Below, one piece after another: positions 1 to 9,424 of a stretch of DNA of 64,000 nt (positions are counted from its first letter, which is position 1; each line of letters begins with the position of its first letter). Both the position numbers and the translations under genes were made by a program. Below the pieces are notes generated by a model, which did not search any database, was not told where the DNA came from, and saw only the letters and a program-made list of their open reading frames with translations. Origin of the DNA: Fremontodendron californicum (Eukaryota > Streptophyta > Magnoliopsida > Malvales > Malvaceae); NCBI GenBank assembly GCA_030761205.1, contig JAULJL010000027.1:3043001-3107000 (forward strand), given 5' to 3'.

Positions 1-1047
1 CTGGAACATCCCAAGATTTCTGTTGTACTCTGACTCTGGCAACGTCAAAGAAACAGTAACCTGCAATTTGTGATCAGGCGGTATGACTCGGGAACCCACA
101 TTCTTCCCAACATCTGTCTTCTCCATACATTTCACACCACAACCAACAGCAGCACAAGATACAATCGGAACAAATGCAACCGGACTACTCTTAGTATAAT
201 CAAAGTTCAACATTTCCTTTATCTCCAATGGTTCCTCCACCAAAGACCTCATCAAAACCCCACTAATAACAAGTGAAGTAAACAATAAACCACATAAAAC
301 ACAGCCTACATATGTAGCCCACAACATTCCCCACCCGAATCGGAACACGAGGTGCCATATAGATTTATGATACTTTAACAACTCATACATCATAGGACTC
401 AAATACCCACAAATAGAATTCCATAAATTTAACAACTGTGTGATTATATAAGCTCTACCATGACTCAAAGCTTGAAAAGGATCAATAATAAACAAGTAGC
501 AGCAACTTAAAACTGATAGAGGTAATGTAATGAAGCTTATTAGCAAATTTAACTGAAACCCGATTGCCTTTATCACTAAACCAGCTACCAACAGTAGCAA
601 ACTCGAGGAAGAATATAGTGACTCACTGAGTTCAGCGCCCGAGTCGGCGGAATTACGGGCTTGGTCAACCAGTTCATCATTTTCCGCGGTGGTGACTGTG
701 GATTCGACGTCATTTTTCTCTTCTAAGACGCGGGTCGACTTAATTCCATCTCGAGTTGACTCAGTTATCTCGAAAGTGTTGTCATTTGCCTTCAAATCGC
801 GGAAAAGCTTGTATCTTGGCTCTCTGGAACTGGTTTTCGAGTGGTCTTCGAGAGTGGAAGCTTCCGGAAGGGAATCTCCGGGTTCCTTGTAGGAGATTCC
901 TCGGCGAGAAAAGGCTCGTCGACGGAGAGTCGAGGATAAGTCAGACGTGGAAGGATCTGATTGATCGAAGGTAAGGAAATCGTAAAAGGGGAAGTCGTCG
1001 ACTGCGTCGAAGAACTGGTCCTCTTCGTCGGTGCTTTGGGATTCCAT
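1..1047 (-). CDS. Plant seipin (SEIPIN2/3 type), 5' part, cut by the left window edge
   Basis: Seipins are ER membrane proteins at ER-lipid droplet contacts that control lipid droplet budding and triacylglycerol packaging. Reading the minus strand from the ATG at 1045-1047 gives 349 codons without a stop to base 1, so the 3' part lies outside the window. The acidic N-terminus (MESQSTDEEDQFFDAVDDF) and long polar tail of about 150 residues are typical of the plant SEIPIN2/3 type. Hydrophobic stretches follow at about 150-190 and 240-266 (the first canonical membrane segment). The start of the lumenal domain is at about 320-349, with the family signature QVTVSLTLPESEYNRNLG. No intron is visible, as expected for the large first exon of these genes. 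It is divergently oriented from every other host gene here. Family assignment is firm; the choice between SEIPIN2 and SEIPIN3 is not. Confidence 0.9.
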   Translation of the reverse strand, partial: MESQSTDEEDQFFDAVDDFPFYDFLTFDQSDPSTSDLSSTLRRRAFSRRGISYKEPGDSLPEASTLEDHSKTSSREPRYKLFRDLKANDNTFEITESTRDGIKSTRVLEEKNDVESTVTTAENDELVDQARNSADSGAELSESLYSSSSLLLLVAGLVIKAIGFQLNLLISFITLPLSVLSCCYLFIIDPFQALSHGRAYIITQLLNLWNSICGYLSPMMYELLKYHKSIWHLVFRFGWGMLWATYVGCVLCGLLFTSLVISGVLMRSLVEEPLEIKEMLNFDYTKSSPVAFVPIVSCAAVGCGVKCMEKTDVGKNVGSRVIPPDHKLQVTVSLTLPESEYNRNLGMFQ

Positions 1048-3104
1048 TGAAAAATTGGCGACGATAGAACGCTTGTTTTACTTTTTCACAAATTTTCAAT
1101 TCTTTTAATCAATTTCCCAAATTACTACGGATGGGGCTTGAACTAGAATACGTGTACGATAGGTTTAGCAGCCTTTCCTTGTGCGAACGTCAAATGAATT
1201 ATGAAATTTTAGAAATATTTTATGTATACACTACTTAATTTTAATTTGCTTTATTCTAATCTTAAACTTTAATAAATTATCCTCCATCCTGTCTCATCTT
1301 GTAATATTTATAGTATAAATTAATTTAATTTTATACCTTTTTATAATTTTTTAAATAATTTATATTTATTTAATTTGATAATTATATTTCATATTTTAAT
1401 TATGTAAATTATACACATCAAATTTTAAATAAATTAAAAATATTTAATTATCTATTCAATATAAGAAAATTTAATCAACAAATGTACATAGAAATGATGA
1501 TATTTTCGATCCACGTTATATCAAAATGGTATCGATTCTTAGCCAAAGCTTTTCCCTTTGTTAGCTTCTCAAGATATCAAGATTTTCCAGCCCAGCTTAC
1601 CCAAAAAAGTCCAATATTGATCACTTTCTCAAACCTAATTTGTATGGGCTTCTTCCATAAAAAAAAAAAAAAAAAAAAAGGGTTTCTTTTAAAATTTACG
1701 GGGAATTCTCCGTTTTGAGGAGATATAATAATATTGGTTAGGATTGTCAATTGGTATGATTTTGTAGCTCTTTACCTGTTGCAAAGATTCATCACCAATG
1801 TTAAGTAGATAATGCATGCCTAATTATGAGTAATTGAAAATCCAAATTCACCTTTGGTCAAGCATTTTCCCACCAAGATATCATCAGCATCTGACAAGTT
1901 GTGGACTCAATAATTAAGGTTTGGGTAGCTGACAAGGGGATCGTATTCGTAATCATTTGATAAGGATCAGCAAGAATTAGGCAATTCAGTTCCTTTTTCC
2001 GCCAGGATCCTGTGACTATTGACGATCAAGTTAGCTGGAGTTCATGTGAAAGTTCATCTTTATATTAATATAAAATCTACTAGCTGATAGAGAAAAATCA
2101 TAGTCTCTGTTTTCTAATTTTTCTTTATTCAAAGAACCCAACCTAGATTTTGCTTTTTATAAATATATGATTCATGGAATGAAACTTGAATTGTCTCCTA
2201 AATAAAACTATAAACAAGCACAAGAATTTTGATAATGATGTTTAACATATTTTATTTATGTACGAATCTCACCAATCCTGAAATCGCCATAAGCTACGAT
2301 ATAGTAGTTGTATAATTTCACCATGATCTCAGAAAATGTGCGTCAGCTTTCGTAAACATCGATCCATCTCATTTTCAGAAAATAATATGTTTCACAAGAT
2401 CTGTTCCTATATAGTGCTTAAACTTTAAACACCATTTAAGAACAATCTGCAATTTGTTATATATATATACACTTTTCTTGTTCTACCCAAATACATAAAT
2501 AATTGAAAGACCAAGATAACAAGGAAACATAGAACTTTTAATCAATGTTTGCTAAACAATATATCAAGCCAGAAGGTAAGACTGGTCAAGAAATTGCTTA
2601 GTTGCTGAAGCTTGAAGATAGACCTGTTGGGCGCTGCATCAAAATTCAAACATGTTTGATAAACAAGTATTGCTTATATTAGTTCTGGCACTGAGTTACT
2701 TAGAAACCGACGTTTAGTTGCAGCCAGGTTGGTTCAAAATGAAGGTAAGATTGATGCTTCAGATTCTGTTCATTTTTTCTACTTCTGAAGTTGTAAGGGG
2801 TTAAAGAAGAGGTATAAGATAAATGAACTTCAAATGCACAATCTTAGTTTTTGGTCTTTTATTTCATCAGAATCAAAAATTCAATTTCCTGTATTGCCAG
2901 CTTTTTTTAAAATACAACCAAGTGGCAAACTTTATTCTCCCTGTCAGGCAATGCGAGCTCTTGAATGCTATTATTTTATTGCTGTTTCTGTAATGGAATG
3001 TGGTTTTAGTTAATGCACTGGAGAAAATTATGAAAATAATGGGGATCCACATACTGGAAGTTCGACGATGAAAATTGCCTGGTTAATTTAGTTATTGATG
3101 ACAG
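1048..3104. other. Intergenic region, seipin upstream side
   Basis: No gene recognised. Bases just upstream of 1047 should hold the seipin leader and promoter. The stretch 1200-1480 is very AT-rich, and 1305-1520 resembles another repeat at 33625-33830. A poly(A) run lies near 1660-1679. The part from 2500 to 3100 may be decayed intron of the receptor-kinase pseudogene that follows, but I see no codable exon in it. Confidence 0.5.
1305..1520. repeat. Dispersed AT-rich repeat, copy 1
   Basis: This segment shares word order with 33625-33830: TTAATTTAATTTTATA, then a TTTAATTTGAT-like stretch, then AAATTTTAAATAAATTAAAA, then a 'gattcac' or 'gatccac' terminus. Both copies lie upstream of host genes. 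No terminal inverted repeat or target duplication was found. Confidence 0.45.
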
Positions 3105-3261
3105 GATTGCCATTGCCAGCAAAGTGGAAATCTAATAGAATTAGTGGATGAAAGGCTGGGATCTGAATTCAATAAGGTACAAGCAGAAAAGATGATAAAA
3201 ATAGCTCTCTTATGCACAAATCTTTCACCTACATCATGGCCAACCATGTCTGAAGAAGTGA
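3105..3261 (+). pseudogene. LRR receptor-kinase pseudogene A, last-exon fragment (left part)
   Basis: After an intron-like AG end, the plus strand reads GNLIELVDERLGSEFN, then a stretch matching KMIKIALLCTN and PTMSEEV. This is the C-terminal kinase subdomain XI exon of the LRR-VIII-2 kinases, closely like the same exon of the intact gene at 22045-22323. The frame runs into a stop (at about 3268) where a GC-rich insert and then the copia element interrupt it. It continues at 8874-8965. No upstream kinase exons were found, so this is a relic of a tandem copy. Confidence 0.8.
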
Positions 3262-3280
3262 GCACATAGTTCTAAATCGC

Positions 3281-3285
3281 GGTTG
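3281..3285. repeat. Target-site duplication (left) of the copia element
   Basis: GGTTG here is repeated exactly at 8750-8754, on the two outer sides of the LTRs. Five bp is the usual length for Ty1/copia integrases. Confidence 0.9.
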
Positions 3286-3832
3286 TGTTGAGAAAAAAAC
3301 TTAGAGTAGATAACTCTAATTTTACCACTCAAAGAAGAAAGTTTAGATTTTAGGAAAACTCACAAATGCTCACACTTCACTCTAGACTACACTCTTTAGA
3401 GAAGAACTCCTTAGGAAAACTTAGAACTTTTATTGCTTATTGAAGCTTACTACTTGATGATTTACAAATGCAAGGGAGGGGGGTATTTATACAATACCAA
3501 GACAAACACAAGCCACACAAATATAAAATCTAAATAAATTACAACCACCCATTGTTGTTTAATAACAACCACACATTTAAATCACACAACTACAACCACA
3601 CATTAAACCACACAATTGCAACCACACATTGTTGTTTAATAACAACCACACATTTAAATCACACAACTACAACCACACATTAAACCACACAATTGCAACC
3701 ACACATTTAAATCACACAACTACAACCACACATTAAACCACACAACTACAACCACTCATTAAACCACACAACTACAACCACACATTGTTAGGCTTTTATT
3801 TTTTCCTTGGGCTGGTATTGGACAATTTAACA
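3286..3832 (-). repeat. Copia 3' LTR (left in window)
   Basis: 547 bp, TG...CA ends. It carries an internal CAACCACACATT-type tandem repeat (about 3540-3787) and the reverse complement of a TATA box. It is the 3' LTR because the polypurine tract abuts it. The gag-pol stop codon lies in its last bases. Confidence 0.93.
3540..3787. repeat. Tandem repeat inside the LTR
   Basis: Units built from CAACCACACATT, TAAACCACACAA and TTTAAATCACACAACTA alternate, including two long units that begin with ATTGTTGTTTAATAACAACC. The same array is in the other LTR at about 8457-8704. It lies upstream of the TATA box in element orientation, so in the U3 promoter region. Confidence 0.8.
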
Positions 3833-6800
3833 CTCCCCCTCAATACCAGCTCTTCCTCTTTGCACCATGTTGAGTTGACGACGAAACATTTCAAATTTGT
3901 TGATACTCAAACCTTTTGTGAATAAATCTGCCATTTGATCATCTGTCTTGATCTGCTTCATCTCAATTTCTTCTTGTAGAACCTTTTCTCTGATAAAGTG
4001 ATAATGCACTTCTATATGTTTGGTTCTTGCGTGAAAGACTGGATTTTCTGCCAAACGAATTGCTGACTGGTTGTCGCAATACAACGGAACTGCATAATCT
4101 ACTGGTTGATGTAGATCACTCATTAGTTGTATCAGCCACGTACACTCTTGAGCTGCCATTGCTGCTGCTCGATACTCAGCTTCGGTAGTTGACAATGATA
4201 CCGTTGGTTGTCTCTTACTGCACCAAGAAATTGTTCCAGAACCAAGTTTAAACATGTACCCAGTTGTTGATCTCCTGGTGTCATGATCTCCTGCATAGTC
4301 AGCATCACAATAACCAACTAACTTACAGTCTTCACCTTTCTTGTACAAAAGACCATAATCTATTGTACTTTTCACATATCTCAGTATTCGTCGAACTGCT
4401 TCTAAATGAGGCTTCTTCGGATTTTGCATATACCGACTCATCACACCAACTGTATAAGAAATGTCAGGTCGAGTCAAGGTTAAGTAGATCAGGCTACCTA
4501 CCAATTGTCGATACATAGTTGCATCTTCCAAGTCTTTGCCTTCAAGTGCACACATCTTGCCATTTGGTTCCATCGGTGTTGAAATTGGCTTGCTCTCGAG
4601 CATTCCAAACCTTTTTAGCAAATCTTTAGAATATTTTTGTTGACAGAGAAATATTCCTTCTTGTATGTGATCAACCTCTAGACCAAGAAAGTGCTTGAGT
4701 TGTCCAAGTTCTTTCATTTGGAAACGAACTGATAAATTCTCCTTGGTTTGAAGAATTTCTGCCTCATAATCACCAGTTATGATTAAATCATCCACATATA
4801 TCAATACGATAGCTAGCTTTCCTCCATTAGCTTTGACAAACAAGCTGGAATCTGCAGGTGTCACTGAATAACCACTATGAGTTAAAAATTCAGCAATCTT
4901 ACCATACCATGCTCTAGGTGCTTGTTTCAATCCGTAAAGTGCCTTTCGCAGCTTACACACATGCTCAGGATGATTTTGGTTTTGAAATCCCAATGGTTGA
5001 ATCATGTAGATTTCCCGATCTAGCTCTCCATGAAGGAATGCATTCTTCACATCCATCTGCCACAAGTTCCAGTCTTTGTTGGCTGCAAGGGCAAGTAGGA
5101 CTCGTACGGTTGTAAGTCTTGCCACCGGACTAAATGTTTCATCATAGTCTAGCTCATACTTCTGAGAGAAACCACGAGCCACCAACCGTGCCTTGTACCT
5201 TTCAATCGACCCATCTGGACGATGTTTTATCTTGTAAACCCACTTGCAGGATATGGGTTTCACATCTCTTGGTTTTGGCACTAGATCCCAAGTCTGATTC
5301 TGCTCAAGCGCAGTGATCTCTTCTTTCATAGCCATAATCCACTCAGAACTTTGTGATGCTTCTTCAAACGTCTCAGGTTCTGTTGCAATTGGTTCTTCCA
5401 CTATGGCTGCATTAGCATATTTGGGATTTGGCTTCCGTGCTCTTGTTGTCCTTCGGATTTGTGATTGTGGAGATGGTTCTTCCACTTCACTCGATCTAAC
5501 ATCTGGTTGATACACACCAGTTTGCCAAGGACTCTGGACTAACACTTGCTCGTCATCGTTATCATCACATAGGTCTTCTACTTCATCTGAAGTTGATTGA
5601 AGTTGGACAATATACTCTCCCATTTTCTGTTGTAACATGTCTTCAAATTCTTTTGAATCTGACAACACCTCCTTTTCTAAGGACCACCAAGAAGATGCTT
5701 CATCGAATACCACATTGCGTGAAGTGTAACATCTTCCACTTGTAGGATCACAACATTTCCATCCTTTCCTTTGGTTGTCGTATCCCACAAAGATACACCT
5801 AGTTGCTTTCTTATCAAACTTGCTACGTAAATGATCAGGAACAAATACATAACATACACAGCCAAATACTCGAAAGTAGCTGACTGAAGGTTTCATTTTC
5901 CACAATTTCTCAAAGGGGGAAACAAACTCTAACCTTGGTTGAGGAAGTTTGTTGATCACATGGGCTGCGGTTCTCATAGCTTCGGCCCAAAATCTTCCGG
6001 GTACATTCTTTGCATGCAGCATACTCCGACAAATTTCTGCAAGATGCCGATTCTTTCTCTCTGCTACACCATTCTGTTGTGGTGTATTGACACAAGTATA
6101 CTGATGACGTATGTTGCATTCTCGTAGGTATTGAGAGAATTCGCCTGAGCTATATTCTCCTCCATTATCTGTGCGCAAGCAACATATCTTCTTTTCCACT
6201 TCTCCTTCAACTATCTCTTTGAACTCTTTAAACTTTGAGAAAGTGTCAGACTTTTCTTTCATAAAGAAAACCCACACATACCTGGAGAAATCATCAATAA
6301 ACGTCACCATGTACCGCATTCCACTAATTGATGGTTGCTTAACGGGCCCAAATACATCAGAGTGAACTAACTCTAATGGTTCTTTTGCTTTAAACTTTGA
6401 CTCTTCGTATGGCAATTGGTGTGCTTTACCATATTGGCATCCTGCACAAACTGTGTCTGTTCTTATGTCAAGCTGAGGAAGTCCCTTAAGCATCGACTTC
6501 TTCATCATCATACTTAGCTTGGAATAACTAACATGACCTAACCGCATGTGCCATAAATCTGCTGTATCGCTCCTTCTTGTCTTGTCTACATATGCTGACT
6601 CTGCTGACATCACGTAAACTGACTCCAGACGTCGTCCTTCCATCATCGGCTGTCCTGAGATTTTGAGATCACGATATACCTTCACATCCCTTGGACCAAA
6701 CAGAATATGGTGACCTGACGATGTTAATTGTGCCACTGAAAGCAAATTTTTCTTCATGCCTTGGACATGGTAAACATCTTGTAGTGGTACCTGATTATGA

Positions 6801-7933
6801 CTATATCGAGGTGCTACTACCGTCTTACCGATGTGAGTAATCGGTAATCTTGAATTATCAGCTGTCACAACAATGCGATTTCCCTTGTATTTTGTCAGGT
6901 TCTGCAACTTCTGTTTATCGCCTGTCATGTGATTTGAGCAACCTGAATCGACAATCCAGTCATTCTCATAGTCAATTCGGTCAGCCGTTGTTACTGTGAG
7001 AGCTAACTCTTCCTCTTCCATAGCAAAAAATGCTTCAGCGTCCCAATCATCTTCGCTTTTCTCCTTTGTACTAGAAGTAGCAGCATTGCTCTCAGCGGGC
7101 CTTTTGTTAAACCAACAATCTTTTGCCATGTGACCTTTCTTGTCACAGTTGTAACAGTTACCTTCAAATCTTTTATTGTTGCTACGATTCTTTGAAGCTC
7201 CCCCTGGACGAGAGCTCCCTTCTCCTTGATGACTTTTTGTCTTGTCACCATACTTTTTAGATCCACCACCGACGTGCTGTTTGAATTTGCCTTTGCTTTT
7301 GTTGGTGTAGAGTGCTTCCTCTTCACTTTTCAACGAGACCCCTCCCATTTGCTTGGCCATAGATTCTTGACCAACAAGCAAATTTTCAAACTCTACAAGT
7401 GATGGTTGAGTTGGCCATCCTTGTATAGCGGCAACGAAGCTGCGATATTCGGGCCTCAAACCATGGATAATTATTCTTTTTACCCTGGTATCTCCAATAG
7501 CAGCTGTAGGATCTAAATCAGAAATTTCACGGCATAACGTTTTTACCTTGTGAAAGTATTGAGCAATCGGTATATCCCGTTGTGCAACTGATAATAATTC
7601 ATTCTCAAGAAGTTGAAGTCTTGTGTCATTCTTTCTCGAAAAGAGTGCATCTAAAGTATCCCACGCTTCTTTTGGCGTTTCTAGCTTTTGTATGTGTTCC
7701 AACATTTCTTCTTCAACTGTGGTCTTAAGGGCAAACATGGCTTTACCCACTTTAATCTTCCATTTGCGCAAGGTTCCTTGAGCATCTTCTTGCTCGGGCT
7801 TCGTAACTTCACTACCACCAACGACTTCCCAAAGGTCTTGACCTTGTAGGTAAGACATCATACACGTCATCCACGTGTTGTAATTTTTGTGATTGAGCTT
7901 CTTGATTCCTCCAACTACTTGAAGATCACCCAT
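3827..7933 (-). CDS. Copia gag-pol polyprotein, 1368 aa, intact
   Basis: Polyprotein of the retrotransposon, read from the ATG at 7931-7933. Domains in order: gag (UBN2-like, about 20-190); CCHC zinc knuckle with C260, C263, H268 and C273; aspartic protease with DSG at 330-332; integrase HHCC zinc domain (H462, H467, C497, C500) and DDE core (about D526, D589, E625); integrase C-terminal region to about 760; reverse transcriptase about 870-1110 with YVDD near 1047-1050; RNase H about 1190-1330 with an SLSTTEAEY motif. There is no stop or frameshift. The stop codon at 3827-3829 falls inside the 3' LTR, so the coding region crosses the polypurine tract. Residue numbers are approximate by hand count. 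The exact copia lineage was not determined; a Tork-like affinity is only an impression. Confidence 0.95.
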   Translation of the reverse strand: MGDLQVVGGIKKLNHKNYNTWMTCMMSYLQGQDLWEVVGGSEVTKPEQEDAQGTLRKWKIKVGKAMFALKTTVEEEMLEHIQKLETPKEAWDTLDALFSRKNDTRLQLLENELLSVAQRDIPIAQYFHKVKTLCREISDLDPTAAIGDTRVKRIIIHGLRPEYRSFVAAIQGWPTQPSLVEFENLLVGQESMAKQMGGVSLKSEEEALYTNKSKGKFKQHVGGGSKKYGDKTKSHQGEGSSRPGGASKNRSNNKRFEGNCYNCDKKGHMAKDCWFNKRPAESNAATSSTKEKSEDDWDAEAFFAMEEEELALTVTTADRIDYENDWIVDSGCSNHMTGDKQKLQNLTKYKGNRIVVTADNSRLPITHIGKTVVAPRYSHNQVPLQDVYHVQGMKKNLLSVAQLTSSGHHILFGPRDVKVYRDLKISGQPMMEGRRLESVYVMSAESAYVDKTRRSDTADLWHMRLGHVSYSKLSMMMKKSMLKGLPQLDIRTDTVCAGCQYGKAHQLPYEESKFKAKEPLELVHSDVFGPVKQPSISGMRYMVTFIDDFSRYVWVFFMKEKSDTFSKFKEFKEIVEGEVEKKICCLRTDNGGEYSSGEFSQYLRECNIRHQYTCVNTPQQNGVAERKNRHLAEICRSMLHAKNVPGRFWAEAMRTAAHVINKLPQPRLEFVSPFEKLWKMKPSVSYFRVFGCVCYVFVPDHLRSKFDKKATRCIFVGYDNQRKGWKCCDPTSGRCYTSRNVVFDEASSWWSLEKEVLSDSKEFEDMLQQKMGEYIVQLQSTSDEVEDLCDDNDDEQVLVQSPWQTGVYQPDVRSSEVEEPSPQSQIRRTTRARKPNPKYANAAIVEEPIATEPETFEEASQSSEWIMAMKEEITALEQNQTWDLVPKPRDVKPISCKWVYKIKHRPDGSIERYKARLVARGFSQKYELDYDETFSPVARLTTVRVLLALAANKDWNLWQMDVKNAFLHGELDREIYMIQPLGFQNQNHPEHVCKLRKALYGLKQAPRAWYGKIAEFLTHSGYSVTPADSSLFVKANGGKLAIVLIYVDDLIITGDYEAEILQTKENLSVRFQMKELGQLKHFLGLEVDHIQEGIFLCQQKYSKDLLKRFGMLESKPISTPMEPNGKMCALEGKDLEDATMYRQLVGSLIYLTLTRPDISYTVGVMSRYMQNPKKPHLEAVRRILRYVKSTIDYGLLYKKGEDCKLVGYCDADYAGDHDTRRSTTGYMFKLGSGTISWCSKRQPTVSLSTTEAEYRAAAMAAQECTWLIQLMSDLHQPVDYAVPLYCDNQSAIRLAENPVFHARTKHIEVHYHFIREKVLQEEIEMKQIKTDDQMADLFTKGLSINKFEMFRRQLNMVQRGRAGIEGEC
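3833..3842 (-). other. Polypurine tract of the copia element
   Basis: On the minus strand the bases just inside the 3' LTR read TGAGGGGGAG, the purine-rich primer site for plus-strand synthesis. It is also translated as part of the last codons of the polyprotein. Confidence 0.8.
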
Positions 7934-8188
7934 CGTGTCGGCAAGACTCTAACAATACCGAACAAGCTTGATTTTGAGACACAAACTTGTAGAGTACAAA
8001 CTCCTCACGACTCAAGAACGCTCAAACCAAAAATAGTACCTGAATAACTATTTCACCGTGAACAGTACCGTATACGTGAATAGTATTGTATACCATATAC
8101 TTGAATAAATCTCGTATATGTTAACAATTACTATAAAAGTATATAGTGACACGTGTGAATAGTAACTATGGTAGTAACTCACAACCTA

Positions 8189-8200
8189 GCTCTGATACCA
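8189..8200 (-). other. Primer binding site, initiator Met tRNA type
   Basis: On the minus strand TGGTATCAGAGC lies two bases from the 5' LTR. It is the standard plant copia primer site complementary to the 3' end of initiator Met tRNA. Confidence 0.92.
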
Positions 8201-8202
8201 AT

Positions 8203-8749
8203 TGTTGAGAAAAAAACTTAGAGTAGATAACTCTAATTTTACCACTCAAAGAAGAAAGTTTAGATTTTAGGAAAACTCACAAATGCTCACACTTCACTCT
8301 AGACTACACTCTTTAGAGAAGAACTCCTTAGGAAAACTTAGAACTTTTATTGCTTATTGAAGCTTACTACTTGATGATTTACAAATGCAAGGGAGGGGGG
8401 TATTTATACAATACCAAGACAAACACAAGCCACACAAATATAAAATCTAAATAAATTACAACCACCCATTGTTGTTTAATAACAACCACACATTTAAATC
8501 ACACAACTACAACCACACATTAAACCACACAATTGCAACCACACATTGTTGTTTAATAACAACCACACATTTAAATCACACAACTACAACCACACATTAA
8601 ACCACACAATTGCAACCACACATTTAAATCACACAACTACAACCACACATTAAACCACACAACTACAACCACTCATTAAACCACACAACTACAACCACAC
8701 ATTGTTAGGCTTTTATTTTTTCCTTGGGCTGGTATTGGACAATTTAACA
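8203..8749 (-). repeat. Copia 5' LTR (right in window)
   Basis: Same length and apparently the same sequence as the LTR at 3286-3832. On the minus strand TATAAATA (about 8400-8408) is the likely promoter TATA box. The flanking GGTTG at 8750-8754 completes the target duplication. Confidence 0.93.
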
Positions 8750-8873
8750 GGTTGCGGATTTCGTCGTGGATGCTGTTGCGGTGTCACGGTTACGAGTGTC
8801 GCGAGCATTACGTAACGCGTCGCGTTGTCACGGATGTGAATTTGATAGTGTTTCAATAAATTTAATAATGTCG
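8750..8873. mobile_element. GC-rich insert in pseudogene A (right part; left part 3262-3285)
   Basis: The pseudogene reading frame breaks at about 3262 and resumes at 8874. Removing the copia element leaves an insert of about 150 bp, rich in CGCG, GTCGCG and TTGCGG words, in an otherwise AT-rich exon. It looks like a small non-autonomous transposon that landed first and was later hit by the copia element. The flanking bases (gtgagca and gtcgca) could be a decayed target duplication. The family is not recognised. Confidence 0.5.
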
Positions 8874-8965
8874 CATGCTAGAAGGATCAGCAGTCATACC
8901 AGATGTGACCGCTGGAGCAACTACCTATAATAGAGATTTAAGGTTTAAGGTCGTAAGGGACCATA
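8874..8965 (+). pseudogene. Receptor-kinase pseudogene A, right part of last exon
   Basis: The plus strand reads LEGSAVIPDVTAGATTYN, then DLRFKVVRDH. This is the C-terminal tail typical of LRR-VIII-2 kinases, just after the point where the left fragment (3105-3261) stops. The two pieces are one former exon. Confidence 0.75.
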
Positions 8966-9315
8966 TCGTGCATCAAAATCCTTTTATTTAATTCATATTG
9001 ATGTTTGTGGTCCATCTAAAATCTATACTTTATCAGAAAAAAGATGGTTTGTAACTTTCATAAATGATCACATTCGTTTATGTTAGATTTATTTAATGAG
9101 TGAAAAATCTGAAGTAGAAGATGTATTCAACAAATTTTATAATACGGTTGAAAACCAATTTAAAACAATACGTATTTTTTTCTTTGATAATGATTATGAA
9201 TACTTAAACTAGTGTTTGGGAAATTTTTTCAAAAAAAAGAAGGTATTGAGCATCAATCCACTTATCGTGATACACCCTAACAAAACAGTATTTCTGAAAG
9301 AAAAAAACTGTCATC
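8966..9315 (+). pseudogene. Decayed copia integrase fragment
   Basis: Plus-strand translation gives pieces of a copia integrase core: a HIDVCGPSK-like start (catalytic Asp), KRWFVTFINDH, FFDNDYEYLN (second Asp region), and GIEHQSTYRDTP followed by an ISERKN motif (catalytic Glu). Several stops and a changed TPQQN-type motif show it is long dead. It is a different, much older element than the intact copia, lies in the opposite orientation, and directly abuts pseudogene A. Confidence 0.7.
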
Positions 9316-9424
9316 TACTTGAAGTAGACAACTTTCCTGCTCTTGCTAGTCCACTTTCTGTACAAGTCCGCAGATTTCTCCTATGCTGAAATATGGCAAG
9401 ATATATCAATATATGATTCTATAT

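Larger units (their letters stand above)
3286..8749 (-). mobile_element. Complete Ty1/copia LTR retrotransposon
   Basis: The element is 5464 bp, on the minus strand, bounded by 547-bp LTRs (3286-3832 and 8203-8749) that start TGTTGAG and end TTTAACA. By eye the two LTRs are identical. It has a GGTTG target duplication, a primer binding site complementary to initiator Met tRNA, a polypurine tract and one uninterrupted gag-pol ORF. Protein order gag, protease, integrase, reverse transcriptase, RNase H makes it copia rather than gypsy. It appears structurally able to transpose; whether it is expressed cannot be seen. It sits inside a small GC-rich insert within receptor-kinase pseudogene A. Confidence 0.95.

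Noticed and set aside
70..974. Plus-strand ORFs of 60-72 codons
   Set aside because: They are antisense to the continuous seipin reading frame and have no recognisable domains.
4132..7326. Many 60-107 codon ORFs on both strands inside the copia element
   Set aside because: All overlap the 1368-codon gag-pol frame and are its shadows.
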